Assembly: GCA_947244675.1 (NCBI GenBank)
Contig: CAMXLV010000032.1
Location: forward strand, 1 to 16,016
Length of the DNA: 16,016 bases
Source of the DNA: an uncultured Clostridium sp.
GTDB taxonomy: Bacteria > Bacillota_A > Clostridia > TANB77 > CAG-508
Direction: 5' to 3'
A program made the position numbers and the translations under genes. A model generated the notes under the pieces. That model saw only the letters and a list, made by a program, of their open reading frames with translations, did no database searches and was not told the DNA's origin. Below are positions 1 through 8,056 of this stretch, piece after piece. Each line of letters opens with the position of its first letter. Within the stretch, counting starts at the first letter, position 1.

Positions 1-53
1 ATTTTTTCACCTTTCAAAAAAACTGTCGGGTAATAAGAAAAAATGTCAACTTG

Positions 54-82
54 TTTACAATACTATTTAATATTGATACAAT
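54..82 (+). promoter_or_regulatory. Sigma-A-type promoter for the first surface-protein genes
   Basis: A -35 box TTTACA (54-59) and a -10 box TACAAT (77-82) are separated by 17 bases, each one mismatch from consensus. It lies about 50 bases before the first start codon and is the only good promoter in the leader. The -10 box sits inside a perfect 17-base palindrome (69-85, AATATTG-ATA-CAATATT), a plausible repressor site. Bases 1-53 hold nothing I can identify; a CGG at 27-29 there is non-coding. Confidence 0.65.
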
Positions 83-85
83 ATT
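69..85. promoter_or_regulatory. Palindrome over the -10 box, possible operator
   Basis: Seven-base arms AATATTG and CAATATT flank ATA and match perfectly. The palindrome covers the -10 box, where a bound protein would block RNA polymerase. In such AT-rich DNA a palindrome of this size can also arise by chance, so the operator role is inference. Confidence 0.3.
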
Positions 86-131
86 AAAAAAAATCAAACA
101 TTATAATAAAAAATAAAGGAGGAAACAAAAA

Positions 132-844
132 ATGAAAGGAAAAAAATTATTAGTAATTAGTCGGATTATTGATGATGATATCAGTTATAACCCCCATTCA
201 ATCCAAAGCAGCTCTTCAATCAAATGGGGGAACACCAATAACGAAAGACATAAACAGTTGGATATATCAGATTAGACAAATGCAAGCGACAGGAGGAACA
301 TTAGGACTAAATGATGCTATAGCAGATGGAAATTTAACAAGTAATAATCCAAATTTAGACATTCATATGCAAAAAAACACAGAATATGGTGCAATGGTCA
401 TTTTATCTGCATCATCTTATGGTAATCCAGAAAAAATAGCAAATGGAGGAACAACAACAGGAAATGCATCAGGAGTGGTTATGAATGTTAATGGAGAATG
501 GGTTGCAGCGGGAACAAGTGATTCAGCAGCAGGAAACATGAAAAATGCGTCTAATCGTTATAAAAACATATATACAGGAAGTTATGTAGAAAAAGCAGGA
601 GATGCGATAGCAACAATTGGAGGATGGCATGGAGCTACTAACTTGAAGTGGCTTAGTAGTCGGATATCCTCAGTATTTAAATCGTAGTTGTGTACTTCGA
701 GCATATTCTGGTAGTATTATGTCATATTATGGACATGGATGGAAAGCTTCTACTTATCCAGATTATGAGCTTCATAGAGGAGATGCAGATTGTGGCAAGA
801 TATGGCATAGTCGTGCAGTAGTAGTTGTTGGAAGTGGCATTTAA
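132..844 (+). CDS. Secreted protein with degenerate C-type-lectin/FGE-like C-terminus; two +1 shift sites
   Basis: This is a predicted exported protein of 236 aa if single C bases at 162 and 661 are skipped. The start ATG at 132 follows AAGGAGG (117-123). The N-terminus is a textbook signal peptide: MKGKK, then a hydrophobic core (LLVISGLLMMISVI), then a likely cleavage near SKA-A around residues 25-27. The first shift (Gly11) falls inside that core, so without it no export signal is made. The middle carries HMQKNTEYGAM and SSYGNPEKIANGG, resembling the HMxKNxEWGAV...YG motif I associate with Clostridia surface proteins. After the second shift (Gly177) the reading continues as GYPQYLNRSCVLRAYSG and ends SRAVVVVGSGI, like the closing strands of formylglycine-generating-enzyme-like (C-type lectin fold) domains. 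Without the shifts, stops come soon: the second site would end at 687. The gene is probably cotranscribed with the next one. Its function is unknown; a surface-binding role is inference. Confidence 0.72.
162..165 (+). other. +1 recoding site 1 (C GGA, Gly11)
   Basis: AGT-C-GGA-TTA. Skipping C162 joins MKGKKLLVIS to GLLMMISVITPIQSKAA and makes a proper signal peptide. In frame, the codon is CGG. Confidence 0.75.
661..664 (+). other. +1 recoding site 2 (C GGA, Gly177)
   Basis: AGT-C-GGA-TAT. Unshifted reading stops at 685-687. The shifted frame stays open to the TAA at 842-844 and gives the expected domain end. Confidence 0.75.
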
Positions 845-872
845 TAAATAATATCAAATTTTGGAGGAAAAA

Positions 873-3115
873 ATGAAGATAAAAAGCAAAGAAAAAGGTA
901 TCACTCTTATTACATTAGTAATTACAATCATAATACTTTTAATCTTAGCAGGTATCACTATAAATATGTTATTTGGGGAAAATGGCTTAATCCGGAAAAT
1001 CAGAAGAAGCCAAATTTAAGGCAAAAATGTCAGCCATTGCAGAAGAGTGGAAAATATATCTTGCACAAGAAGTAACAAACAGCTTAGGAAAGAAAAATAT
1101 AAAAGAGCTATATACAGGAGGAGACATCATTTATGAGATCATAGCAGATGAAGAAATCGAAATAGATATAGGATTAATAAAAAATATAAGAAAAGTTCTA
1201 AATGAAGTAGGTAATGAAGAAGAAAAATTTACAATGGGATTTGAGGGAGAACTATATTACGTTTCACAAAATTCTATTCCAAATAACAAACAAAAAGTAA
1301 AATGGTGCCAAGACATTGGAATAAAAATATGGGAATATAAAGCAAAAGCAAACGAAAAAGTAGTCAATGGAGATTACAAATTCATCAAACGGAATTTACG
1401 TATGTACTCCAAAATTAAATACAGGATTTGTAAAGGAAAAAACTAGATATATTAAAGAAAAAGATGGAAATCTAATACCAGGAAATTGGATTTTAAAAAA
1501 TCCAGATGAAGATTGGTATGATTATAAAAATAAACAATGGGCTAATTTATATGTAGAAAGCGAAGGAATTGAAAGCTATTATGTTTGGATTCCAAGATAT
1601 GTTTATAAAACAATTGAAAATGAGAGAACAGATGTAAAATTTGTAGATATTAACAACAACTATACAAATGGGGACAATGATCAAGTGACTACTTGGGAGA
1701 CATTGCAGCAGCAAGGATACCAAATACCAGAGGCTTTTTATTATGGTGATAGTGACAATATACAAGAAAACACACCAATACCAGGATACTGGATGGCAAA
1801 ATATCAATTATCAGAGTTAGAAGGTTATAAGGTAGATTATCAAGTAGCAGTAACACCATCAACAATGACAATCAAAGAAATGAAAATAGATATATCTAAA
1901 ACAGTAGCAAAATATACCTATGCATTAAATGGAAAAATAATTCATGAAAGTACACAACCAGAGAACTATACCATAAAAGAACTAACAAGAGGAAATAAAA
2001 CATTAAATGTAACAGCATTAGATGAAAATGGAAATATTTTAGGAAGTATGACAAAATTTTTTGAAACAGCAGACATAAATGAACCAGATTTAACAGGATT
2101 TGATAAAGACACAACCTTTTACGTATATTGGGACGAAAAGGGAATAGAGCATAATGAAATCCCAATAAAAGACGAAGCGCCACCAGAATGGTATGATTAT
2201 GCAATAAGAAATTGGGCTAATATTGTAACAAGAAATAATGGATTAGAAAGTTATTTTGTGTGGATACCAAGGTATGAATATACACTAGATAATGTAAATC
2301 AAAAGTCCTATGTAAAATTTATAAAAGGATTAAGAACAGAAACAACAGATGGTTATAAAATACCAGAAGCATTTACTTGGGGAGATAACAATGAAAAACA
2401 ACTACCAGGATATTGGATGGCAAAATATCAATTAACTTCAGAAAGCTTACCTAAAATGAATGCAGAAATGACATCAGGACGCAATGAAATTAGAGTGCAA
2501 AACATAACAGGAAGTGCTATTACTGGAAACTTAAAGTACGAATATTATGTAGATGGAATAAAAGTACATGAGGGAAACAATGCTAGTGAAAATTACATTT
2601 ATAGAGATTTGCAAGGAAACAAAATTTACACCATTAACATTATCGCAAGGGATGTAACTACAAATACATTTGTCGCAGCAGTTACTAAAAAAGTAGAAAC
2701 AGTGGGAGGAAATTCACCAGATTTAAATGGGTATAAACAAGAAATGACATATTATGTTTTATATGATAGTAATGGTAATATGACAATAGGAGATAATATT
2801 AAAAATGATGGAAGTAATGCACCAGCGGATTGGTATGATTATAGCATTAGAAAATGGGCTAATATTGTGGTAACAGATGGGAAAGTACAAAATGGACAGA
2901 TAATAGGAGGAACATTTAAAAATTATTTTGTATGGATTCCAAGATATCAATATAGTTTTAATACAGTAGATCAAAGAACCAATGTCAAATTTATTGATGG
3001 CATAAGCACACAAACACAAAGTGGCTATCAAATTCCAGAAGCATTTACTTGGGGAGATAATAATGAAAAACAACTAACAGGATATTGGATATCAAAATAT
3101 CAACTTAGTGATTAA
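873..3115 (+). CDS. Prepilin-like surface protein with three WYDY/WIPRY repeats; two +1 shift sites
   Basis: A large surface protein of 746 aa once C993 and C1390 are skipped. ATG 873 follows GGAGG (863-867). The N-terminus (KEKGITLITLVITIIILLI...) is a type IV prepilin-like motif: a Gly just before a single hydrophobic helix, then GENGLI and a charged helix. The shift at Gly41 lies right after the helix (ENGLI-G-KSEEAKFK), the usual continuation in this family. The second shift (Gly173) joins DYKFIK to GIYVCTPKLNTGF. Three homologous modules follow at residues 213-314, 438-520 and 652-746. Each runs (D/E)WYDY...WAN...Y(Y/F)VWIPRY...VKF...PEAF...GYW(M/I)(A/S)KYQL, separated by linkers of about 120-130 residues that look Ig-like. 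Modules 2 and 3 are nearly identical in DNA over 72 bases. No pilus assembly genes lie nearby. The function is unknown; cell-surface display is likely. Confidence 0.78.
993..996 (+). other. +1 recoding site 3 (C GGA, Gly41)
   Basis: ATC-C-GGA-AAA (the extra C may be 992 or 993). It restores ENGLIGKSEEAKFKAKM after the prepilin helix; unshifted reading stops at 1017-1019. Confidence 0.8.
1390..1393 (+). other. +1 recoding site 4 (C GGA, Gly173)
   Basis: AAA-C-GGA-ATT. The upstream frame stops at 1444-1446. The downstream frame is open to 3115 and has no start codon with a good ribosome binding site, so the two halves belong to one gene. Confidence 0.75.
2363..2434 (+). repeat. 72-bp block repeated at 3035-3106
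   Basis: This block encodes PEAFTWGDNNEKQLPGYWMA and the following KYQL. By eye it differs from 3035-3106 at about 6 of 72 positions, including silent and conservative changes, which points to recent duplication or gene conversion between modules 2 and 3 of the surface protein. Confidence 0.8.
3035..3106 (+). repeat. Second copy of the 72-bp block
   Basis: This is the end of module 3, encoding PEAFTWGDNNEKQLTGYWIS and then KYQL, and pairs with 2363-2434. Module 1 (ends near 1816) shares the protein pattern but not close DNA identity. Confidence 0.8.
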
Positions 3116-3124
3116 AATAAGGCT

Positions 3125-3170
3125 AAGAAAAGAAGATTTTTAATTTGAGAAATCTTCTTTTCTTTTTTCT
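3125..3170 (+). terminator. Rho-independent terminator after the surface-protein pair
   Basis: A perfect 15-base-pair stem (3125-3139 with 3150-3164), AAGAAAAGAAGATTT against its complement, with a 10-base loop and a following T-rich tract. It isolates the surface-protein genes from rnc. Confidence 0.85.
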
Positions 3171-3178
3171 GATACCAC

Positions 3179-3206
3179 TTGCAAAATAAAAAAAATAGTA
3201 TATAAT
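3179..3206 (+). promoter_or_regulatory. Promoter of rnc
   Basis: TTGCAA (3179-3184) and a consensus TATAAT (3201-3206) are 16 bases apart, just after the preceding terminator and 31 bases before the rnc start codon. Confidence 0.65.
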
Positions 3207-3237
3207 AATAAAAAACACCAAAAGAAGGAGACTAAAA

Positions 3238-3906
3238 ATGCAAGAAATAGAAGAAAGCATAGGTTATACTTTTCAAAACAAAGCATTATTAAATAAAGCA
3301 TTTACTCACACTTCTTATGCCTATGAAAAAAATCAAGAAAGTAATGAAAAACTAGAATTTTTAGGAGATAGCATCTTAGAATTTATTTCTAGCAAATATT
3401 TATATGAAAAATATCCTAAGCTAAAAGAAGGAGAAATGACAAAAGTTAGAGCAACCGTTGTTTGTGAAAAAAGTTTATATCAAGTAGCCCAGAAACACAA
3501 TTTTAGCAATTTCCTATATCTTGGGAAATCAGAAAAAAAAGTGGGAGGAGAAAAGAAACCTGCTATTTTAGCTGATAGTGTAGAAGCTGTTATAGCAGCT
3601 ATTTACTTAGATGGAGGAATACAAGAAGCAGAAAGATTTATTATTCAAAACTTAAAAGAAGAAATAGCATTTGCTACCAATCATGTAGGAGATAGAGACT
3701 ATAAAACAGTCTTGCAAGAAAAATTGCAAGAAAAAGGAGAAGTAAAAATTGAATATAAAATAACCAAAGAAGAAGGACCAGATCATAATAAGAAATTTGA
3801 AGCAGAAGTAAGTTGTGATGGTAAATTTTTAGCAACTGGAGAAGGAAAAAGTAAAAAAGAAGCACATATGAGAGCAGCCCAAAAAGCATTAGAAAAGTTA
3901 AAATAG
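3238..3906 (+). CDS. rnc: Ribonuclease III
   Basis: Cytoplasmic double-strand-specific endoribonuclease that processes rRNA precursors and structured mRNAs. The 222 aa length is typical. The catalytic domain (about 1-145) has the signature EKLEFLGDSILEF, with acidic residues E40 and D44, and ADSVEAVIAAIYLDGG, with D113 and E116; together these form the two-metal site. The double-stranded-RNA-binding domain follows (about 154-221) and ends GKSKKEAHMRAAQKALEKLK. ATG 3238 follows AGGAG (3226-3230). It has its own promoter and is followed 16 bases later by a radical SAM gene, an order common in Clostridia, where smc often comes next; smc is absent here. The gene has no in-frame CGG and reads through unbroken. 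Confidence 0.97.
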   Translation: MQEIEESIGYTFQNKALLNKAFTHTSYAYEKNQESNEKLEFLGDSILEFISSKYLYEKYPKLKEGEMTKVRATVVCEKSLYQVAQKHNFSNFLYLGKSEKKVGGEKKPAILADSVEAVIAAIYLDGGIQEAERFIIQNLKEEIAFATNHVGDRDYKTVLQEKLQEKGEVKIEYKITKEEGPDHNKKFEAEVSCDGKFLATGEGKSKKEAHMRAAQKALEKLK

Positions 3907-3922
3907 AAAAGAGGTAAAATCT

Positions 3923-4978
3923 ATGAAGAAACAATATATCATACCAATATTTGTACCACACTTAGGATGTCCAAATGATTGTATATTTTGTAATCAAAAA
4001 TCAATTAGTGGACAAAAAGAAAATATGACAAAAGAAAAAGCAAAAAAAATAATAGAAGATTACCTAGAAAATATAAAAGAGGAAGAAGCACAAATTGAAA
4101 TAGCTTTTTATGGAGGAAGTTTTACGGCAATAGAAGAAAAATTACAAGAAGAGCTATTGCAAACTGCTTATTCTTATATAGAAGAAGGAAGGATAGAATC
4201 AATTAGAATTTCGACAAGACCAGATAGTATAACAAAAGAAATTTTAAAAAAGCTAAAAAAGTACAAAGTGAAAACCATAGAATTAGGAGTACAATCAGCC
4301 AATGATTATATTCTAAAGAAAGCAAATCGTGGACATACTTTTTTAGATGTCAAAAAAGCCTCCAAAATGATTCGTTGGAATGGATTTAAACTAGGGCATC
4401 AAATGATGGTAGGATTACCAGAAAGTACAAAAATTGATGAAATAAATACAGCCAAAGCATTGATAAAATTAAAACCAAAAATGGTAAGAATATATCCAGT
4501 ATTAATCATAAAAAATACAAAACTAGAAAAAGAATATCAACAAGGAAAATATGAGCCATTGCCATTAGTACAAGCAGTAGAAACCTGCAAAGAATTAGTT
4601 AGAATGTTTGCTGATAAAAAAATTGACATTATAAGGGTAGGTTTGCAAAATACAGAAGAAATTGATGAGCCACAAAACCAAGAAAGTGAAGTAGTAGCAG
4701 GTCCATATCATCCAGCATTTAGGCAATTAGTAGAATCTAGTTTATGGTATGATGCTATTGTTGGAAAAATAAAAAAATTGAATGTAAAAGTAAGAGAAGT
4801 AGAAGTAACAGTAAATCCAGTAGATGCCAATCATGTAATTGGTCATAAAAAAGAAAATGTTATGAAATTAAAAGATATATATGATGTAGATTTAATTTTA
4901 AAACAGGATGAATCCATAAAACAAGGAAAATCAAAAATTGAAATTACAAAAACTTATCAAGATTTTTTAAAAGAATAG
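3923..4978 (+). CDS. Radical SAM protein, Elp3-like core without acetyltransferase domain
   Basis: A 351 aa iron-sulfur enzyme that would cleave S-adenosylmethionine to a radical; its substrate is unknown. The 4Fe-4S motif is C16-x3-C20-x2-C23 in LGCPNDCIFCNQ, and AFYGGSF provides the SAM-binding GG motif. STRPDS, LGVQSANDYIL and HQMMVGLPES are typical of the Elp3/coproporphyrinogen-oxidase-like (COG1243) barrel. The Elp3 histone-acetyltransferase domain is absent, so a tRNA-modifying Elp3 activity should not be assumed. ATG 3923 has GAGG at 3911-3914, and the gene shares the rnc transcript. A CGG at 4125-4127 straddles ACG-GCA and causes no frame change. Confidence 0.85.
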   Translation: MKKQYIIPIFVPHLGCPNDCIFCNQKSISGQKENMTKEKAKKIIEDYLENIKEEEAQIEIAFYGGSFTAIEEKLQEELLQTAYSYIEEGRIESIRISTRPDSITKEILKKLKKYKVKTIELGVQSANDYILKKANRGHTFLDVKKASKMIRWNGFKLGHQMMVGLPESTKIDEINTAKALIKLKPKMVRIYPVLIIKNTKLEKEYQQGKYEPLPLVQAVETCKELVRMFADKKIDIIRVGLQNTEEIDEPQNQESEVVAGPYHPAFRQLVESSLWYDAIVGKIKKLNVKVREVEVTVNPVDANHVIGHKKENVMKLKDIYDVDLILKQDESIKQGKSKIEITKTYQDFLKE

Positions 4979-4984
4979 AAGTAT

Positions 4985-5030
4985 AAAATCACCAATATAT
5001 GCCAATAATGGTAATATAGGTGATTTTTTT
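4985..5030 (+). terminator. Terminator-like hairpin that also holds the next gene's ribosome binding site
   Basis: AAAATCACC (4985-4993) pairs with GGTGATTTT (5019-5027); the stem extends by ATAT/ATAT past one mismatch and is followed by a T run to 5030. The right arm contains AGGTGAT (5018-5024), a good match to the Shine-Dalgarno complement of 16S rRNA, six bases before the ATG at 5031. The element may both end the rnc transcript and mask the YitT ribosome binding site in read-through RNA. Confidence 0.65.
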
Positions 5031-5880
5031 ATGAAAATTAAAAATATACTAATGGAAATAATGGGAACGATATTAGGTGCTTTTATCATGGCAGTAGGAG
5101 TATCGTTATTTCTATTGCCTAATCAATTATCTTCTGGTGGTATATCAGGTTTAGCAACAATAACTTATTATTTATTAAACATTCCAATGGGAACAACTAT
5201 ATTAGTGATTAATATTCCTCTATTTATGATTGCTATTTATAAGATAGGAAAAAGTTTTTTTATTAAATCAATGGTTGGAACAATAGCATTATCTTTTTTT
5301 ATTGACTTGTTAGATCAATTAAATCCCCTAACAAATGATCGATTTTTAGCTTGTATTTATGGAGGAATTGTTATAGGACTTCGGAACAGCTATTATTTTG
5401 AAATTTAATTCTTCAACAGGAGGAACAGATTTAATTGGTTATATAGCAAGAAAATATAAACCAACAATTAGTATGAGTAGAGCCATTATTATTTTAGATA
5501 CTATCATTATTTCTTTGAATGTAGTGTTTTTTAAAGAAATAGAGATTGGTTTATATTCTGCTATTAGTATTTATTTAATGGGAAAAATGTTAGATATTTT
5601 ATTTGAAGGTATTTATTTTACTAAATTACTTATTATTATATCAGATAAAAATGAAGAAATTGCAAAACAAATAGGGGATAAAATAAAAAGAGGAACAACA
5701 GGACTTTTTGGGAGAGGAATGTATACTAAAGAGCAAAAGTTAGTACTACTGTGTGCAGCATCTAGAAGAGATATAGCAAAAATTAAGATGATAACCAAAC
5801 AAATTGACCCAAAAAGTTTTATGGTAGTAACAAATGCTAGAGAAGTAGTAGGTTTAGGATTTAAAAAAATGTCGAGTTAG
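5031..5880 (+). CDS. YitT-family membrane protein with DUF2179 domain; one +1 shift site
   Basis: An integral membrane protein of the YitT/DUF161 family; transport is suspected for the family but not established. Skipping C5382 gives 282 aa, the normal family length. The N-terminal part has several hydrophobic helices and LLPNQLSSGGISGLATITYY, the conserved first-loop motif. The shift restores VIGLGTAIILKFNSSTGGTD, where family members have a glycine-rich stretch followed by STGGTD. The soluble C-terminal DUF2179 domain starts near IIISDKNEEI and ends REVVGLGFKKM. ATG 5031 is preceded by AGGTGAT in a hairpin. I find no clear separate promoter, so transcription may depend on read-through from the rnc unit. 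Confidence 0.88.
5382..5385 (+). other. +1 recoding site 5 (C GGA, Gly118)
   Basis: CTT-C-GGA-ACA. Unshifted reading stops at 5406-5408, losing the last transmembrane part and all of DUF2179. The shifted frame has family-conserved sequence on both sides. Confidence 0.85.
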
Positions 5881-5894
5881 CAAGAATTATGTAA

Positions 5895-5923
5895 AAAAGT
5901 GACTATTAAATATAGTCGCTTTT
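5895..5923 (+). terminator. Terminator after the YitT-family gene
   Basis: AAAAGTGACTAT (5895-5906) pairs with ATAGTCGCTTTT (5912-5923), 12 pairs including one G-U, around a 5-base loop. A short T-rich tail follows. Confidence 0.75.
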
Positions 5924-5924
5924 C

Positions 5925-5954
5925 TTGTACTCCAAAGAAGGCTAACGATATAAT
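5925..5954 (+). promoter_or_regulatory. Promoter of the second prepilin-like gene
   Basis: TTGTAC (5925-5930) and a consensus TATAAT (5949-5954) are separated by 18 bases, directly after a terminator and before a strong AAGGAGG (5971-5977). Confidence 0.55.
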
Positions 5955-5990
5955 AAAGAGCAAGAAAACGAAGGAGGAACATTTGAAAAA

Positions 5991-7861
5991 ATGAAAAGTA
6001 GAAATCAGGGAATTACACTAATAGCACTAATTGTTACAATTATCATTTTACTCATTTTAGCAGGAATTACTATTGGGACATTAACAGGAGATAATGGAGT
6101 ATTAAATAAAGCAAATAGTGCTAGTGAAGAAACAAAAAAGAAAAATTACGAAGAAATATTAAAAATAATAGGAAATGGTTTAAGACCAGATAAAGTTATC
6201 AATAATTGGAGCAATAAAACTTTTTTAGATGAATTTGAAAAAGAAATTTCCAAAGATGAAGAGTTTAGTGAAGCTAAAATTAATCGAAAAAATGATGAAA
6301 CAATTATAGTAATAACTAAAGAAGGATATGTATATCAAATTACAGAAGATGAAGTAAAATACATTGGAAAACAAGGTGAAAATGTGCCACCAGATTTAAT
6401 AGTACCAATATCGCCAGAAGATTTAGAAAAAGGAAATGTAAAGTTTATTCTTACACCAAGTGGTTGGACAAATACAGATGTATTAGTAGAAATACAAACA
6501 AATATAAAAGATTATATATTACAATACTCAGTAAATGCGATAGAATGGAAAGATTATACACAAACAATTACTTGTAAAGAAAATGAAGTGATTTATGCAA
6601 GGTTAATCAATAATTTAGAAGAAGAAGGTGGTTATGCAACTTATAATGTTACAAATATTGACAAAGAATTGCCAACAACTAAATTGACATTAACTACTAA
6701 AAAAACTACAACAGCATCAAGTATAACAGCAACAGTAGAACAAAAAGACGAATTAAGTAAAATAGATATTCAAAAATGTAGATGGATTTATAATACAAGT
6801 GATAGTGAAATTGGTTTAGAGGAAAAAGATTATACAGGGCGGAAATTTTGAAAGTGAGTTACAAGAAATAGAATTAAAAGCTACAACAGTTGGGACATAT
6901 TTTTTGCATATTTTAACAACAGATCATGCAGGAAATAAGATAGAAACCATATCAGAAGGAATAACTGTAAAAGAACCAACAATAGAAGATATGAAAGATA
7001 AGACATTCTCAGATAATACCATAATAGAAGACAATTATGGAAATGTAGTAAAAATACCAGAAGGGTTTAAAATAACACCTGATTCAGCCAATAATGTACT
7101 AGGAGGAGTTGTTATTGAGGATGTAGGGCATGGAACAACCGCAGGAAGCCAATTTGTATGGGTTCCAGTAGGAAATATTTATACAAATGAAGAAAAGACA
7201 CAAAGTAAATCAATTATACTAGATCGATACCTATTTCCAAGTGGGGGAACACCTATTGGAAAGGGAGGAGCAACTGTAAATGACTATGTGGGTTCTCCAT
7301 ATTGTTATTGTGTGGAACCAAGTCCTTCTAGTAGTATTACACAAGCAAAAAATTTGGAAGGTTTTAAAAATAGTGCTGTTAGCAATAAAGGATATTATAT
7401 AGGAAGATATGAAGGAAATAATATGGGAGGAAAATTAGTAACCAAACAAGGATTAAATTCTCATCTAGTAAATCAATCAACAGCAGCATCTTTAGCAAGA
7501 AATATGTATACATCTAATAAATTTACTAGTGATTTAATTAGTAGTTATGCATGGGATACAGCTCTTGTATTTATTCAAACGTGTTCAGGAGCTACCAATT
7601 ATGCACAACAAAATTCTCTTCGGAGGACATGGAAGTGTAGATAATTCGCCTACAGGTGTTTATGGAGATGTAAAATGTAATATCCATGATATGGCAAGTA
7701 ATAGAAGAGAATGGACAACAGAAGGAACTTCTAACAGTGCAAATATAGGAGTAGTAAGAGGCGGAGATGGAGAATCTAATACAAATTATACTTGCAGACG
7801 TGGAAGATATGATAAAACTAATAGCGGAACAGGTATTTCTAGACCAATTTTATATTTTTAA
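5991..7861 (+). CDS. Prepilin-like protein with FGE/C-type-lectin-like C-terminal domain; two +1 shift sites
   Basis: A surface protein of 622 aa once C6840 and C7621 are skipped. The N-terminus (NQGITLIALIVTIIILLILA) is a prepilin-like cleavage/helix motif followed by GDNGVLNKA. Residues about 20-130 form a charged pilin-like region. About 135-340 appears to hold beta-sandwich linkers (DKELPTTKLTLTTKKT...). From about 350 a domain begins with FVWVPVG, then GYYIGRYEGN, AWDTALVFIQT, NIHDMASNRREWTTE, VVRGGDGE and a final GISRPILYF. This order matches formylglycine-generating-enzyme-like domains. The shifts restore DYTGGNFESEL and QNSLGGHGSVDNSPTGVYGD. The AAGGAGG is 13 bases before ATG 5991, longer than usual; the nearer TTG at 5983 is out of frame and stops at once. 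CGGs at 7762 and 7825 straddle codons (GGC-GGA, AGC-GGA) and cause no shift. Function unknown. Confidence 0.8.
6840..6843 (+). other. +1 recoding site 6 (C GGA, Gly284)
   Basis: GGG-C-GGA-AAT. Unshifted reading stops at 6849-6851. An extra G instead of C would give the same protein here, so this is the least precise of the twelve sites. Confidence 0.75.
7621..7624 (+). other. +1 recoding site 7 (C GGA, Gly544)
   Basis: CTT-C-GGA-GGA. It restores NSLGGHGSVDNSPTGVYGD inside the FGE-like domain; unshifted reading stops at 7642-7644. Confidence 0.8.
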
Positions 7862-7931
7862 ATTGATTAAACAGAAGACTCAAAAAATTTAGATGTTAGA
7901 AATATAGAAGAACAGAACAATAGAAATTAAG

Positions 7932-7964
7932 AAAAAACGATAGAGGAGAAACTATCGTTTTTTT
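7932..7964 (+). terminator. Terminator after the second prepilin-like gene
   Basis: A perfect 12-base-pair stem (7932-7943 with 7952-7963), AAAAAACGATAG against CTATCGTTTTTT, with an 8-base loop and a T run. Confidence 0.85.
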
Positions 7965-7967
7965 GTT

Positions 7968-7998
7968 GTATAGGTAAAATCTTTGATTTTTCCTATAC
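7968..7998. promoter_or_regulatory. Imperfect inverted repeat upstream of ogg
   Basis: Fourteen-base arms GTATAGGTAAAATC and GATTTTTCCTATAC differ by one mismatch around a 3-base centre. The repeat lies just after the terminator and its right arm overlaps the putative -35 region of the ogg operon. It could be an operator or a second hairpin; which one cannot be decided from sequence. Confidence 0.4.
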
Positions 7999-8022
7999 AA
8001 ATCAAGCCTAATATAGTATAAT
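7994..8022 (+). promoter_or_regulatory. Promoter of the ogg-addB-pgeF operon
   Basis: TATACA (7994-7999, weak -35) and a consensus TATAAT (8017-8022) are spaced 17 bases apart. The TAGTATAAT context resembles that of the rnc promoter. The rest of the 7862-8056 intergenic region holds only the terminator and the inverted repeat. Confidence 0.5.
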
Positions 8023-8056
8023 AAAAATAGACTAAAAAAGAGAAAGGAAGCGAAAA

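Noticed and set aside
27..29. CGG at 27-29 as a thirteenth recoding site
   Set aside because: It lies upstream of the promoter, outside any gene I can support.
5983..5985. TTG at 5983 as the start of the second prepilin-like gene
   Set aside because: It is better spaced from AAGGAGG but is out of frame and meets TGA after two more codons. ATG 5991 leads directly into the prepilin motif.
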